Source: Erythrobacter sp. (GTDB lineage: Bacteria; Pseudomonadota; Alphaproteobacteria; Sphingomonadales; Sphingomonadaceae). From it: a stretch of 64,000 nt of DNA. Under the pieces are notes generated by a model. The model saw nothing but the letters and a program-made list of their open reading frames with translations, was not told the DNA's origin and did not search any database. This document shows, in pieces, positions 48,746 to 57,499 of this stretch. The number at the start of each line of letters is the position of its first letter. Position 1 is the first letter of the stretch. The stretch is taken from contig JAACTB010000014.1 of assembly GCA_009993605.1 (NCBI GenBank), forward strand, positions 1-64,000, read 5' to 3'. Made by a program: the position numbers and the translations under genes.

Positions 48746-49914
48746 TGGGCGGGCCGAGATCCGTCGGGCGCGAGGCGCTTGCGATCGCGGCGGGGATGAT
48801 GGCGGCGTTGTCCTCCATCGGGCTTCCCCACGCGGCCCAGGCGCAGCAAGCGGACCCACGCGAGCAGGCACAGGATGCCTTGCGTCGCGGGGATCACGAA
48901 CGCGCCAGCGCCATCCTCCTCGAACAGCTTGCCCGGGAGCCGCGCGATGCGGACCTTTTGCGGCGGCTGGCCAGCGTGGAAGCGGCCGACGGTGATTTAT
49001 CTGCGGCGCTGGCGGCCATCGACCGCGCTGCCGCCATCGCGCCGCGCGATCTCGACATCCGTCTTGCCCGGGCGAACATCCTCTTCTGGAGCGGCGCCGT
49101 CGAGGACGCTCGCGCCGAGGCCGATGCGATCGCGCGCATCGACCCGGCCTACCCCGAACTGGACCAGCTGCAGGCCCGGCTGCGCCCATCGCCTTCGCAA
49201 AGCGCGGAGGACGATCGGATCGGGCTTCAGGCGCTCTATCTTTCCGCAGGCCTGTCCCGGATCGCGTTCGATGGACGCGACACCCATCAGACCTGGACCA
49301 ATCAGGGCGCGGCGCTCGGCCTGCGTCTCGGCAGGGTCGGTACCGCCACATTCTCCGTCGAACGCGAAGCGAGAGCGCGCAGCGACACGCGCTTCGCCGC
49401 CCGTTTCGACCGACGCATCGAGGGCGGCTCCTATTATCTCGAAGCGGGCTTCGTGCCGGACGCGGATTTTCGCGAGACATGGAAAGTGGCGGTCGGAGGC
49501 GAGGCGGCATTGGCCTCCAATGTCGATGGTTTCCTCGATGTCCGCGTCGCCGATTATGCCACCGGCACCATCGTGGTGGTGGAACCGGGCATTCGGGTGG
49601 CGCTGGCGCCCCGATGGTCGCTCGATGCGCGCGCGATCAATCTGTTCGGAGGGAACGAAGACCATCGCATCGGTGGGAGCGGACGCCTGGCATACCAATC
49701 GCAGTCCGGCCCCACCGCGTTCGTGTCGCTCGCGACTTATCCCGATGCGGAAATCGACGGCGTCAGGCAGCTGCGCAGCGCAGCGATCGGCCTTGGCTGG
49801 CCGGTCGCCCGGAACGTCACCATCAGCGCGATCGGCGTTCACGAGGACCGGGAGGCCAGTTACCGTCGCAACAGCCTGACCGTGGTTTTCTCCCGAAGGT
49901 TCGGACCGCAATGA
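48745..49914 (+). CDS. YaiO-family TPR/outer-membrane beta-barrel protein
   Basis: A 389-residue exported protein. After a signal peptide ending near AAQAQQ come TPR-like helices (about 40-145) and then an outer-membrane barrel of the YaiO type (about 165-389; ALYLSAGLSRIAF, SYYLEAGFVPDADFRETWKV, terminal LTVVFSRRFGPQ). This plan resembles the TPR-plus-barrel exporters of exopolysaccharide systems such as PgaA and BcsC. It could pass the product of the downstream GT2 across the outer membrane. A GTG at 48742 is an alternative start. Confidence 0.85.
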   Translation: MGGPRSVGREALAIAAGMMAALSSIGLPHAAQAQQADPREQAQDALRRGDHERASAILLEQLAREPRDADLLRRLASVEAADGDLSAALAAIDRAAAIAPRDLDIRLARANILFWSGAVEDARAEADAIARIDPAYPELDQLQARLRPSPSQSAEDDRIGLQALYLSAGLSRIAFDGRDTHQTWTNQGAALGLRLGRVGTATFSVEREARARSDTRFAARFDRRIEGGSYYLEAGFVPDADFRETWKVAVGGEAALASNVDGFLDVRVADYATGTIVVVEPGIRVALAPRWSLDARAINLFGGNEDHRIGGSGRLAYQSQSGPTAFVSLATYPDAEIDGVRQLRSAAIGLGWPVARNVTISAIGVHEDREASYRRNSLTVVFSRRFGPQ

Positions 49915-50885
49915 CCTCGCTCTGGCCCATCATTCTCGGTTCCGGTTGGATCGTGGGTGCGATCCTCGTCATCTTCGCTGTGCTCGTCTTGCGCCGCTTT
50001 CTCGACGAGCGCAGCGCGGACGCCCGCAAGAAGGAAGATGCCAAGATCACTCGAAGCTATCTGCGCAGGGTGGCCGGGCATCCTCCCGAAGACAAGGGGA
50101 AGCGCTGGAGCGCCAGCCGTCGTCTCGTGGCGGTCTCGCATCTCCAGTCCCTCCTGAGGGGCGGAGACCGTTCGCGCCTCATGCAGATCGCCGAATTCGA
50201 CGGATTGTTGACCGAAACCCTACGCCGCTCGCACAGCGTAGGCGTATCGAACCGTGTCGATGCGATCCGCCTGATGCAGCGCTTTGGCAGCGAAGCCTGC
50301 ATCGCGCGCCTGCGACAGATGATGGCGCGCGATCGCAGCTACAATGTGCGGCTCGAGGCTGCCTTCGCCCTCGCCGCGACATCCGCCCTCCCCCCGCCGC
50401 GCGAAACGATGCGCGTGCTGGCCATGCTCGAGCGTGCCCCCAACCGGCTCGACATGGCCCTCCTGCGAGCCAGCGCGCCCGATTACAGCGATCAGCTGGT
50501 GCTTCTGTTAAAGGACGGTCTCTCCGAACGATGGCATGCGCAGCTGGTCGATGCGATCGGCTGGAGCCGAAACCCTTCGGTTGCGCCCCTCCTCGAAGAG
50601 GCGGCCATGCAATCCAGCAGTGAAATTCGCTGTGCCGCGCTGCGCGCCGCATCCAAGCTCGGCCAGCCCTGCGTCGAGGAGTGGGTGAAGGCCAAGCTGA
50701 GCGATCCCGAAAGCGAGGTGCGCGTCCAGGCGGCCAATGCGTGTGTCGCGCTTGGGCTGACATCGGCCGTCGACGCTCTGGCCCATTTGCGCAGTGACGA
50801 GCACCTCTGGGTCCGCCTGCGGGCGGAACAGGCGCTGGAACAGCTTGCGCCCGATCTTCTCGCGATCACGGGGAAGGCGGCATGA
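49911..50885 (+). CDS. membrane-anchored HEAT-repeat protein
   Basis: A 324-residue protein with one N-terminal transmembrane helix (LGSGWIVGAILVIFAVLVLR) and a basic linker, then HEAT-like repeats from about 75 to the end (NRVDAIRLMQRFGSEACIAR, VRLEAAFALAATSALPPPRE, VRVQAANACVALGLTSAVDA, VRLRAEQALEQLAPDLLA). HEAT solenoids bind other proteins; here it lies between the YaiO-like and GT2 genes with four-base overlaps on both sides, so it is likely a scaffold of the same apparatus. Confidence 0.82.
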   Translation: MTSLWPIILGSGWIVGAILVIFAVLVLRRFLDERSADARKKEDAKITRSYLRRVAGHPPEDKGKRWSASRRLVAVSHLQSLLRGGDRSRLMQIAEFDGLLTETLRRSHSVGVSNRVDAIRLMQRFGSEACIARLRQMMARDRSYNVRLEAAFALAATSALPPPRETMRVLAMLERAPNRLDMALLRASAPDYSDQLVLLLKDGLSERWHAQLVDAIGWSRNPSVAPLLEEAAMQSSSEIRCAALRAASKLGQPCVEEWVKAKLSDPESEVRVQAANACVALGLTSAVDALAHLRSDEHLWVRLRAEQALEQLAPDLLAITGKAA

Positions 50886-52318
50886 ACTTGGCGCATTTCG
50901 CCTCCCAATCCGCATCGGTCCTGGAGCATGTGATCTTCGCGACGGCGCTATTCTGCTTTGCCGTCGTCCTGCTTCGCAACGCGATCGGTCTGGGGCAGCT
51001 GCTGGTCGCCACATGGGTCTTCGCCACGCGCATCGAACCGAGCGAGGGGGCGAGGGATCTCTGGACGCGCTACGCCGATCTTGCTCTGCCCGTCAGTGTC
51101 GTCGCTCCTGCCTTCAACGAAGAACTCTCCATCGTGGAGAGCACCAAGGCGCTGCTGGCGCTGGAATATCCCGAACATGAAGTGATCGTGGTGAATGACG
51201 GATCGACCGACGCGACACTGGATCGCTTGATCAGCGCGTTCGACATGGAGGAATCTCACCGCATCCAGGTCGCCGAACTGCAAGTCACCGCTATTCGCAA
51301 GACCTATCGCTCGCGCCGCTACGCCAATCTCCTCGTCGTCGACAAGGATAACGGTCGCAAGGCCGATGCGGCCAATGCCGGGATCGGCTTCGCGCGTACG
51401 CCCCTGGTCTGCGTGATCGACGCGGATTCGATCGTCGAGCCGGATGGCCTGCTGCGCGCCTCCGAACCCTTCATGCATGATGACGGCAGGCTGGTCGCCG
51501 TGGGCGGAGCCATCAGAGTGGCGAATGGCAGCAAGGTCGAAGGCGGATCGCTCCGGGAAATCCGCATATCGAGGAATTTCATCCCGCAATTCCAGGTGTG
51601 CGAATATCTGCGCGCCTTCCTCACCGCCAGAGTTGCGAACGCCCACACCAATACGCTGATGCTTATTTCCGGGGCGTTCGGGCTGTTCCGGCGATCGGTG
51701 CTGATCGAGATGGGCGGATACCGGCACGACACCGTCGGAGAGGACCTCGAACTGGTCACGCATATCCATCGCCATATGCGGGAGAGGAAGCGTTCCTACA
51801 GGATCGCATTCGTTCCCGATATCGTCTGCTGGACCGAAGCGCCCGCGTCTTTGGAAGGCCTGGCGAACCAGCGCGCACGCTGGCAGCAAGGCGCCCTCGA
51901 AACCCTCAGCTTTCATCGCCGGATGATCTTCAACCCACGCTATGGCCGTATCGGCATGATCGCCCTGCCGCAGATGATCCTTGAAGATCTGCTCGGCCCG
52001 CCCGCCGAACTTATCGGCTACGTCCTGATTCCGGCGGCGGTTCTGCTGGGCATTCTCGATCCGATGGCGGCGCTGGTCTTTTTCTTCGTGTCGGTCGTGT
52101 TCGGATGCGGGTTGAGCGTGGGGACGCTGGCTCTGGAAGAACACCAGCTCCGCCGCACGCCGACTGCAAAGGATCTGTTGCGCATCGGATGGGCGGCGAT
52201 TGTCGAGAACTTCGGATACCGCCAGTTGAACCTGTGGTATCGCCTCAAAGGCGTGCGGCGCTATGCAAAGCGCGACAGCACTTGGGCGGCCGTTCCCCGC
52301 GAAGGCTTCAACGCCTGA
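50882..52318 (+). CDS. processive glycosyltransferase, GT2 family
   Basis: A 478-residue inner-membrane GT2 resembling PgaC/hyaluronan/cellulose synthases. One N-terminal helix precedes the catalytic domain: VVAPAFNEELSIVESTKALL, VIVVNDGSTDATLD, the metal-binding VCVIDADSIVEPD, GEDLELVTHIHRHMRE and the processivity motif QRARWQQGALE. Several C-terminal helices (VLIPAAVLLGIL, ALVFFFVSVVFGCGLSVGTL) form the channel. Product is unknown; poly-GlcNAc-like or other beta-glycan is plausible. It is last in the receiver-YaiO-HEAT-GT2 operon. Confidence 0.93.
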   Translation: MNLAHFASQSASVLEHVIFATALFCFAVVLLRNAIGLGQLLVATWVFATRIEPSEGARDLWTRYADLALPVSVVAPAFNEELSIVESTKALLALEYPEHEVIVVNDGSTDATLDRLISAFDMEESHRIQVAELQVTAIRKTYRSRRYANLLVVDKDNGRKADAANAGIGFARTPLVCVIDADSIVEPDGLLRASEPFMHDDGRLVAVGGAIRVANGSKVEGGSLREIRISRNFIPQFQVCEYLRAFLTARVANAHTNTLMLISGAFGLFRRSVLIEMGGYRHDTVGEDLELVTHIHRHMRERKRSYRIAFVPDIVCWTEAPASLEGLANQRARWQQGALETLSFHRRMIFNPRYGRIGMIALPQMILEDLLGPPAELIGYVLIPAAVLLGILDPMAALVFFFVSVVFGCGLSVGTLALEEHQLRRTPTAKDLLRIGWAAIVENFGYRQLNLWYRLKGVRRYAKRDSTWAAVPREGFNA

Positions 52319-52749
52319 AAGTGATTTCGCCGCAAACCCCTCGCGTAGGAAGCGTTTGCCTCAAGTCCAGTACGGCCTGAAAGGCTGCTCCTGCGCCGCC
52401 GTCAGACCGTCACGCTTCGCCATCCGAACAATGGCAAGGGACGTCCATAGACGGACGTCTCTTCGCGAAATCTGGCACCGAATACGACAGGATTTTGAGC
52501 CGGGATCGGGACAAGGTGTCTGTTGCGAGAACCGACACAACCGCAATTTACCGTCTTACAGGAGAGAGGCGTCCGTAGTCTCGAGTGCTGCGCAGTTGAG
52601 CGAGAGAGCAACACCACCCTTCGGCCAATCCATCGCCGCGTCCAATGGATGCTGGAAGCCGTCTCTGTTCGACGGAATTAAGATTGGCTAACCGATAGAA
52701 TTCGGTCGAGGCGAATGACCGTAAGCGTCGGCAAGATGCTCATACGTTG
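52319..52749. other. 431-base region upstream of the integrated element
   Basis: No gene, RNA or clear hairpin recognised. Base composition is closer to average than to the coding neighbours. It ends at the left repeat of the element. Confidence 0.45.
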
Positions 52750-52802
52750 TGAAAAGCTGGCGCACCCGACAGGATTCGAACCTGTGGCCTCTGCCTTCGG
52801 AG
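52750..52802. repeat. left attachment repeat (displaced tRNA-Arg 3' end)
   Basis: 53 bases identical to 62664-62716. Beyond it the tRNA pairing is lost (GTGCAGAG instead of GGGCAGCG), so this copy is not a functional tRNA; it is the original 3' end displaced by insertion. Confidence 0.88.
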
Positions 52803-52909
52803 TGCAGAGTTTCCGGACAACGCGAGACAAACTGAAACTTCAAAATCGTTGAAATACCTTGATTTCCTATCTCTGCTTGTTTCCAATAATCCCCGTATGT
52901 ATTTCATAC

Positions 52910-52920
52910 TCATTCCATAC
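52910..52920. other. candidate integrase/excisionase arm site, left
   Basis: TCATTCCATAC occurs here and, in the same orientation, at 62626-62636 at the other end of the element, just inside both attachment repeats. Such shared short motifs are typical of recombinase arm-binding sites. Confidence 0.35.
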
Positions 52921-52943
52921 CAAGCGGAATTAAGGAACTGGCG

Positions 52944-54104
52944 GTGGCATTGGACCTGAGCAAAGTCGGCAACCGGGAACGGTTGAAAGCGCAACGCGAG
53001 CCGCATTGGCAAAGGCTCCGCGCGGGATGCTTCTTAGGCTTCCGGCCATCTAAGCGAGGGGGCAGAGGGACATGGATTGCCCGCGTCTATGACGAGGATG
53101 CCAGCCGCTATCGGGTGAAATCGCTTGGAGATTACGGCACGCTCCCCGGAAACGAGATGTTCGCAGCAGCCAAGAAGGAGGCCGAGAAGCTTGCCGAGCT
53201 TGTGGAATCAGGCGGCGAAATTCGCGCCAAGATTGAGACTGTTGCCGATGCCTGCCGCGAGTATGCCAAGGACCGCCCGGAGGCAGAGCAGCGCTTTATG
53301 CGCTATGTCTATGAAGACTCGATCGCCCGGGTGAAGCTGAGCAAGCTGCGCCGCCGTCACATCAAAGAATGGCGCGAGCGGCTGGAAGCACAACCGGCAC
53401 TGGTGAGCCGACGCAAGAAGGGCGATCCGGTCGAGCGCGAGCGGGCACCGTCTACCGTCAATCGCGATATGGCCGTGCTGCGAGCGGCATTGAGAAAGGT
53501 TCTGTCGCCCGGCGCACCGAACAGCGAAGCGGCATGGCAGGAAGCCCTGAAAGCGATTCCCAACGCCAATGGGCGCCGCACCCTCTATCTAGACCGCAAG
53601 CAGCGCAAGAAACTGATCGCAAGCACCGATGCCGGGGCAGCTCCCTTCGTCAGCGCCCTGTGCCTTTTGCCGCTTCGTCCCGGCGCTCTCGCGGCGCTCA
53701 CGGCTGGCGACTTCGACAAGCGCACGGCGGAACTCACTGTTGGAAAGGACAAGACCGGGAAACCGCGCCGAATCCAGTTGCCGCAAGAGGCCGCGCAGCT
53801 GCTCGCGAAGCAAGCCGAGAATAAGCTGCCGGGCGCACCGCTCTTCATGCGAGCTAATGGCAAGGCATGGGACAAGGATAGCTGGAAGCGGCCCATCGCA
53901 ACCGCCGTTAAAGCAGCCGAGCTACCAGCCGATGCCACCGCTTACACCTTGCGGCACAGTACCATCACGGACCTTGTCAGCGCGGGATTGCCGCTACTCA
54001 CGATCGCGCAGATTTCAGGCACCAGCGCTGAAATGATCGAGCGCCACTATGGTCATCTTTCCAGTGAGGCAGCGATCAAGGCGCTTGGAGAGTTGGCGCT
54101 GTGA
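52944..54104 (+). CDS. int: tyrosine recombinase/integrase
   Basis: A 386-residue phage-type integrase. An N-terminal arm-binding and SAM-like core-binding region (about 97-185) precedes the catalytic domain with R245 (LLPLRPGAL), R337-H338 in YTLRHST and the nucleophile Y369 in ERHYGH. The usual HxxR histidine is Y334, a variant seen in some alphaproteobacterial integrases. It lies immediately inside the left attachment repeat and overlaps the next gene by four bases. Confidence 0.95.
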   Translation: MALDLSKVGNRERLKAQREPHWQRLRAGCFLGFRPSKRGGRGTWIARVYDEDASRYRVKSLGDYGTLPGNEMFAAAKKEAEKLAELVESGGEIRAKIETVADACREYAKDRPEAEQRFMRYVYEDSIARVKLSKLRRRHIKEWRERLEAQPALVSRRKKGDPVERERAPSTVNRDMAVLRAALRKVLSPGAPNSEAAWQEALKAIPNANGRRTLYLDRKQRKKLIASTDAGAAPFVSALCLLPLRPGALAALTAGDFDKRTAELTVGKDKTGKPRRIQLPQEAAQLLAKQAENKLPGAPLFMRANGKAWDKDSWKRPIATAVKAAELPADATAYTLRHSTITDLVSAGLPLLTIAQISGTSAEMIERHYGHLSSEAAIKALGELAL

Positions 54105-54895
54105 CCGGAGGCACCCGCTACCGTGGAAATAGCATCGCTAATGGAATGTCATCCGAAGCACGGGATCGCCTCCACAAACGCTTGGATGAACTCATCGATT
54201 TAAACAATGAGATCGCCGAATGTATCAATGGGTCGGAAATGTCCGTCGAGCTTGCAGATCGATTACAGCATCATGCTGAGCGGCTTGTCATTGAAGCCAG
54301 TCGCTTCGCTGGCAAAGTGGCAGGAGGGGAGGCTCGGGCAATCGCATTCCGTCACTCGGAGCCAACTTCGAGACAAGCTTTTTCGCGCTTCTTGAGCGCA
54401 GTTGCCGAGTATGCTGCCCCATATGCTTACGCCACGCTGAATCTCGGCATTGAGACCTTCACATGGACGGATTCATTAGCAGTCTTAGACGGCTTGAAAT
54501 CGCTGGATCACGGAGACGTCTCAGATCCATTTAAGCCCGCCGCCCGGCGCTACCCCCGTGGTAGCAGATATGCTGTGCTCAGAGAGCAATTCCGAGCAGT
54601 CCAGTGGGTCAATTATCTCACAGGTCAAATGCTTAAGGAGGCCGCGATCAAAGAAGTAGCGGTCGCCTATGATGTATCAGATCGGACGGTGTACGGCTGG
54701 CACGAGGCAACCGAGCAAATCGAACTTGGCTACCAACGAGATCACGCATTGTGCGAAGCGCGCCGAGAAGGTCAGTCAGGATCAAGGCCAAACTTCACTC
54801 GATCGCCATGGCGACCAGAATGTGACGAACCGTTCTCTAAATGGCTAGCGTTTGATGCAAATTTCTACAAAAGTCTCAAGAATACAACATCTTGA
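54101..54895 (+). CDS. element protein of unknown function with C-terminal HTH-like segment
   Basis: A 264-residue hydrophilic protein, coupled to the integrase by a four-base overlap. The middle (AYATLNLGIETFTWTDSLAV) and a helix-turn-helix-like stretch (KEAAIKEVAVAYDVSDRTVY, about 180-200) hint at DNA binding. Codon use is less GC-biased than the host genes. I do not recognise a family; it may regulate excision or mark the element. Confidence 0.75.
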   Translation: MTGGTRYRGNSIANGMSSEARDRLHKRLDELIDLNNEIAECINGSEMSVELADRLQHHAERLVIEASRFAGKVAGGEARAIAFRHSEPTSRQAFSRFLSAVAEYAAPYAYATLNLGIETFTWTDSLAVLDGLKSLDHGDVSDPFKPAARRYPRGSRYAVLREQFRAVQWVNYLTGQMLKEAAIKEVAVAYDVSDRTVYGWHEATEQIELGYQRDHALCEARREGQSGSRPNFTRSPWRPECDEPFSKWLAFDANFYKSLKNTTS

Positions 54896-55016
54896 AATGG
54901 TTGCGGCTCAGCGTTTCAGCCGCATTTTGTTAGCCGCCATAACGTTCCTGCCTAATCCACTTGATGCCCTGAAGCACTGTGGCGTCTCGCAGGTGCAAGG
55001 GCATGGAGTTCGAAAC

Positions 55017-55208
55017 ATGACCCAAATGTTGACTGTGGCGGAATTCAAGGAGCGCTACAGAATTAGCCATTCTGCGTTCTATCGCGAGGTGGCAGCAAAC
55101 CGCCTTCTGATTAAAAAAATCGGCCGCGCAACTCGTATCGCCCTTGCCGACGCAGAAGCGTGGGCCGCTAGCCTGCCAACGCAAGGAGGGGAGACGTCCG
55201 ATGTTTGA
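55017..55208 (+). CDS. small HTH protein, excisionase-like
   Basis: A 63-residue MerR/AlpA-type helix-turn-helix: LTVAEFKERYRISHSAFYRE, VAANRLLIKKIGRATRIALA. Proteins of this size next to integrases usually act as excisionases or AlpA-type activators. The start ATG at 55017 is chosen over the long upstream extension, which overlaps the preceding gene. Confidence 0.82.
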   Translation: MTQMLTVAEFKERYRISHSAFYREVAANRLLIKKIGRATRIALADAEAWAASLPTQGGETSDV

Positions 55209-55593
55209 TCGGAAGAAGGATGCCTCCAGCGCAGTGGTACCGGCTCTGGCGGCGATTGGCGGAAAGTCGATGCCTCAGGACAATAGAGGGGTTACTATGC
55301 CTAGAACCCCATTCAAGCGTCGATACGTGAGGGCTATTGGACCCGATGACCAGCCGTTCGAAGTGACAGGCCAAGTTGCGAAGGTGCTTTTGGCGCTTGT
55401 TCAAGCAGGCGAAGCGGGGATCACACCTCTTGCGCGCGAAACTTGGTCGCTTCGCCTCTCTGACCATGTGCGCAAACTGAAGAATCGACATGGCTTAGTC
55501 ATCGTGACCTTGTGGGGGAGGCATGAAGATGGACGCCATGCCCGTTACGTGTTGCGATCGACCGTCACCATCATCGAAGTTACCTCGGACTGA
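55201..55593 (+). CDS. winged-helix-like small protein
   Basis: A 130-residue protein with a likely winged-helix domain at about 45-125 (VTGQVAKVLLALVQAGEAGI, WSLRLSDHVRKLKNRHGLVI). It overlaps the excisionase-like gene by eight bases. Similar small DNA-binding proteins are common in alphaproteobacterial islands; the target is unknown. Confidence 0.72.
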   Translation: MFDRKKDASSAVVPALAAIGGKSMPQDNRGVTMPRTPFKRRYVRAIGPDDQPFEVTGQVAKVLLALVQAGEAGITPLARETWSLRLSDHVRKLKNRHGLVIVTLWGRHEDGRHARYVLRSTVTIIEVTSD

Positions 55594-55676
55594 CAAGTCG
55601 ATGGCAGCGGGGCGGCTGGCAACGGTCGCCCTGCTTCCAGTCGCTCGATCGATCCCGCTTATGGGAGTGTCTTGCC

Positions 55677-56189
55677 GTGCGCAGGCGAAACGGAAATAAG
55701 CCGAACCACAAAGGCCGGAACCCTACTTCGCGTTTTGCCAGGCTGGACCATCGCTTGCTAAATTCGCCTGCGTATCGTTCACTCAGCCCGGCTGCCCGTG
55801 CTTTGCTGGTCGAGCTCACAATGCTCGACAATGGCGAGAACAACGGGAGCCTCTACCTCAGTATTCGTGACGCAGCGGGGCGGCTGGGCTTGGCCGATCT
55901 CACAGCCGTCCGCTCAGCCTTCGACGAATTGCAGGGGCTTGGCTTTATCGAGATGACTGAAAGCGCTTCGTTTCATGTCAAAGCAGCTGAAAAATCCCGC
56001 GCTCGATGCTGGCGATTGACTTGGCTTGCCGGCCCCGAACGAAAAGGTCCATCGATGGCATTTATGGATTGCCAACCGGAACCCGGAACTAGGGCGCACA
56101 AGCGGATGGAGCGTGGGATGCGTGCTCTGAAAGCCTACCGCAAGGACAGAGATGCGGGCCGTTTGCCGGTACTGGATTCCGACACATGA
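55677..56189 (+). CDS. winged-helix protein, possible replication initiator
   Basis: A 170-residue protein starting at GTG 55677. FARLDHRLLNSPAYRSLSPA, ARALLVELTMLDNGENNGSL and LSIRDAAGRLGLADLTAVRS form a winged-helix-type domain like that of plasmid and phage replication proteins. The C-terminus is basic and loosely structured. A role in autonomous replication of the excised element is possible but unproven. Confidence 0.7.
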   Translation: MRRRNGNKPNHKGRNPTSRFARLDHRLLNSPAYRSLSPAARALLVELTMLDNGENNGSLYLSIRDAAGRLGLADLTAVRSAFDELQGLGFIEMTESASFHVKAAEKSRARCWRLTWLAGPERKGPSMAFMDCQPEPGTRAHKRMERGMRALKAYRKDRDAGRLPVLDSDT

Positions 56190-56622
56190 CGCACAAGATA
56201 TTCTGGCTGACAGTTATGGCGGTGTCGGTTTCCAATACGCCAGAAGGCTGAACCGGCAGAAATCAGCCACTTCACATTGTGTCGGATTCCAATGCACACA
56301 TAGCTGCAACCATAGGTTGGGTTATCGAGCCGGTCGTTTCGCGTTTCGTTTCCACCGAACAATTCAAAGACCCCCCCCATAATAATGAAGGTGTGGCGGA
56401 AGTAAGCGGCTGGTGCGGGAGATGATCCTCCGCTAGAACCGCACCCGTCGCGCTCAGTCTTCACAAACTGTCGCGATGCGCATGACGCGCTGAGCACGAG
56501 CCGCCTAAGTCGGGCGGCTCCCGGAATACAAGAGCCTCTCGGCGAATACGGGAGGCGTGCTGCTTCGTGCTCGCACGTTGTGAACCACCCGGCACCAGCT
56601 GGGCCGGAGCACGGAGCTGTCG
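56190..56622. other. 433-base non-coding region inside the element
   Basis: No gene supported on either strand. It holds a C8 run (near 56375) and a perfect 8-pair hairpin at 56498-56520. Its AT-rich beginning could contain a promoter, but none is clear. Confidence 0.45.
56498..56520. terminator. hairpin in element, candidate terminator
   Basis: GAGCCGCC (56498-56505), loop TAAGTCG, GGCGGCTC (56513-56520) form a perfect 8-pair stem. There is no U-tract on either strand. Confidence 0.4.
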
Positions 56623-57153
56623 ATGGTCGTCGCGTTGTTGATCCTAATTATTCTGATCTTGTTGTTTGGCGCGGGTGTCGTCCATGGCTGGTTGCTCAAC
56701 ATTTTTGGGGCGATCCTCGGCATCCTCTTACTTGCCACGGCTATTGCGGTCGTTTCCCATTTTTTCGGCGAAGACGCTTTCATTTGGATTTGGGCGGGGG
56801 GCGGCACGATTTTGCTAATTACGGTTCTCTGGGCGCGACAATATGACCCAAGCGAAGCCGAACACCGAGTCAGAATGAAGCGCGCTAAACGGGAGCGGGA
56901 CGAACTTAGGCGCCAGTCTGAAGCAGAGAAAAAAGTGCGTTTACAACAGACGCCGATCGAAAGCCTGATGTCTGTCTTCGAAGAATACGACGCCCGGACA
57001 ATTCCTACGACAAAGGACAAGGCAAACGAATTTTACGAGGCCCAGGACGAGAAAGAGCTGCGCGAACTTGTCAGCAAGATCTGTGAGCGCAATCAGGATT
57101 GTCTCCAATTCGATGGCAGCCACTACACCCGACGTCGAAAATACGGGAATTAA
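56623..57153 (+). CDS. membrane protein with cytoplasmic coiled tail
   Basis: A 176-residue protein with three hydrophobic segments (MVVALLILIILILLFGAGVV, LLNIFGAILGILLLATAIAV, FIWIWAGGGTILLITVLWAR) and a charged, probably helical tail (about 78-175). GGAG lies 7 bases before the ATG. No family recognised. In a defence-bearing element it could be a membrane effector, but nothing in the sequence proves that. Confidence 0.68.
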   Translation: MVVALLILIILILLFGAGVVHGWLLNIFGAILGILLLATAIAVVSHFFGEDAFIWIWAGGGTILLITVLWARQYDPSEAEHRVRMKRAKRERDELRRQSEAEKKVRLQQTPIESLMSVFEEYDARTIPTTKDKANEFYEAQDEKELRELVSKICERNQDCLQFDGSHYTRRRKYGN

Positions 57154-57499
57154 ATGATCTCAGGGCCGAGAGACCTATGAATTCTGCGAGCCATATATGG
57201 GACTGAGCAGACAGAGGAGACCTGACAGCGCTGAAGCTGGTTTCTAAGCTTTTGCTAGCTAGCCCGTTTCGGCGCCGAGTATTGGAACCTGGCCGCTATT
57301 TGTTCTCAAGCTTGCGAAAGGCGTAAAATAAGAAAATGGCAGATTTCCGGGCCTTTCAGCACGGAGAGCCATCCGATGCGGCTTGTGGATAAAATGCCTG
57401 AAAGCCTGATAAGGCAGGAATGAGATAAAATAGGAAACGCCCGGATTTCCGCCACTTTTTGATCGGCAACCCCTCCGGGCGGGTTAACCATAAAATGAC
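57154..57499. other. 346-base gap with repeated AT-rich motif
   Basis: Lies between two gene ends, at the 3' side of the AlbA_2 gene. The short motif TAAAAT recurs at about 57324, 57392, 57427 and 57492, each in a similar (A/G)TAAAAT-N2-3-G context; 57323 and 57426 also share longer similarity followed by ATTTCCG. It might be a control or replication region; no gene is supported. Confidence 0.4.

Noticed and set aside
56135-56497. A 120-residue minus-strand frame in the element
   Set aside because: It overlaps a better gene, has no ribosome-binding site and reads as random sequence.
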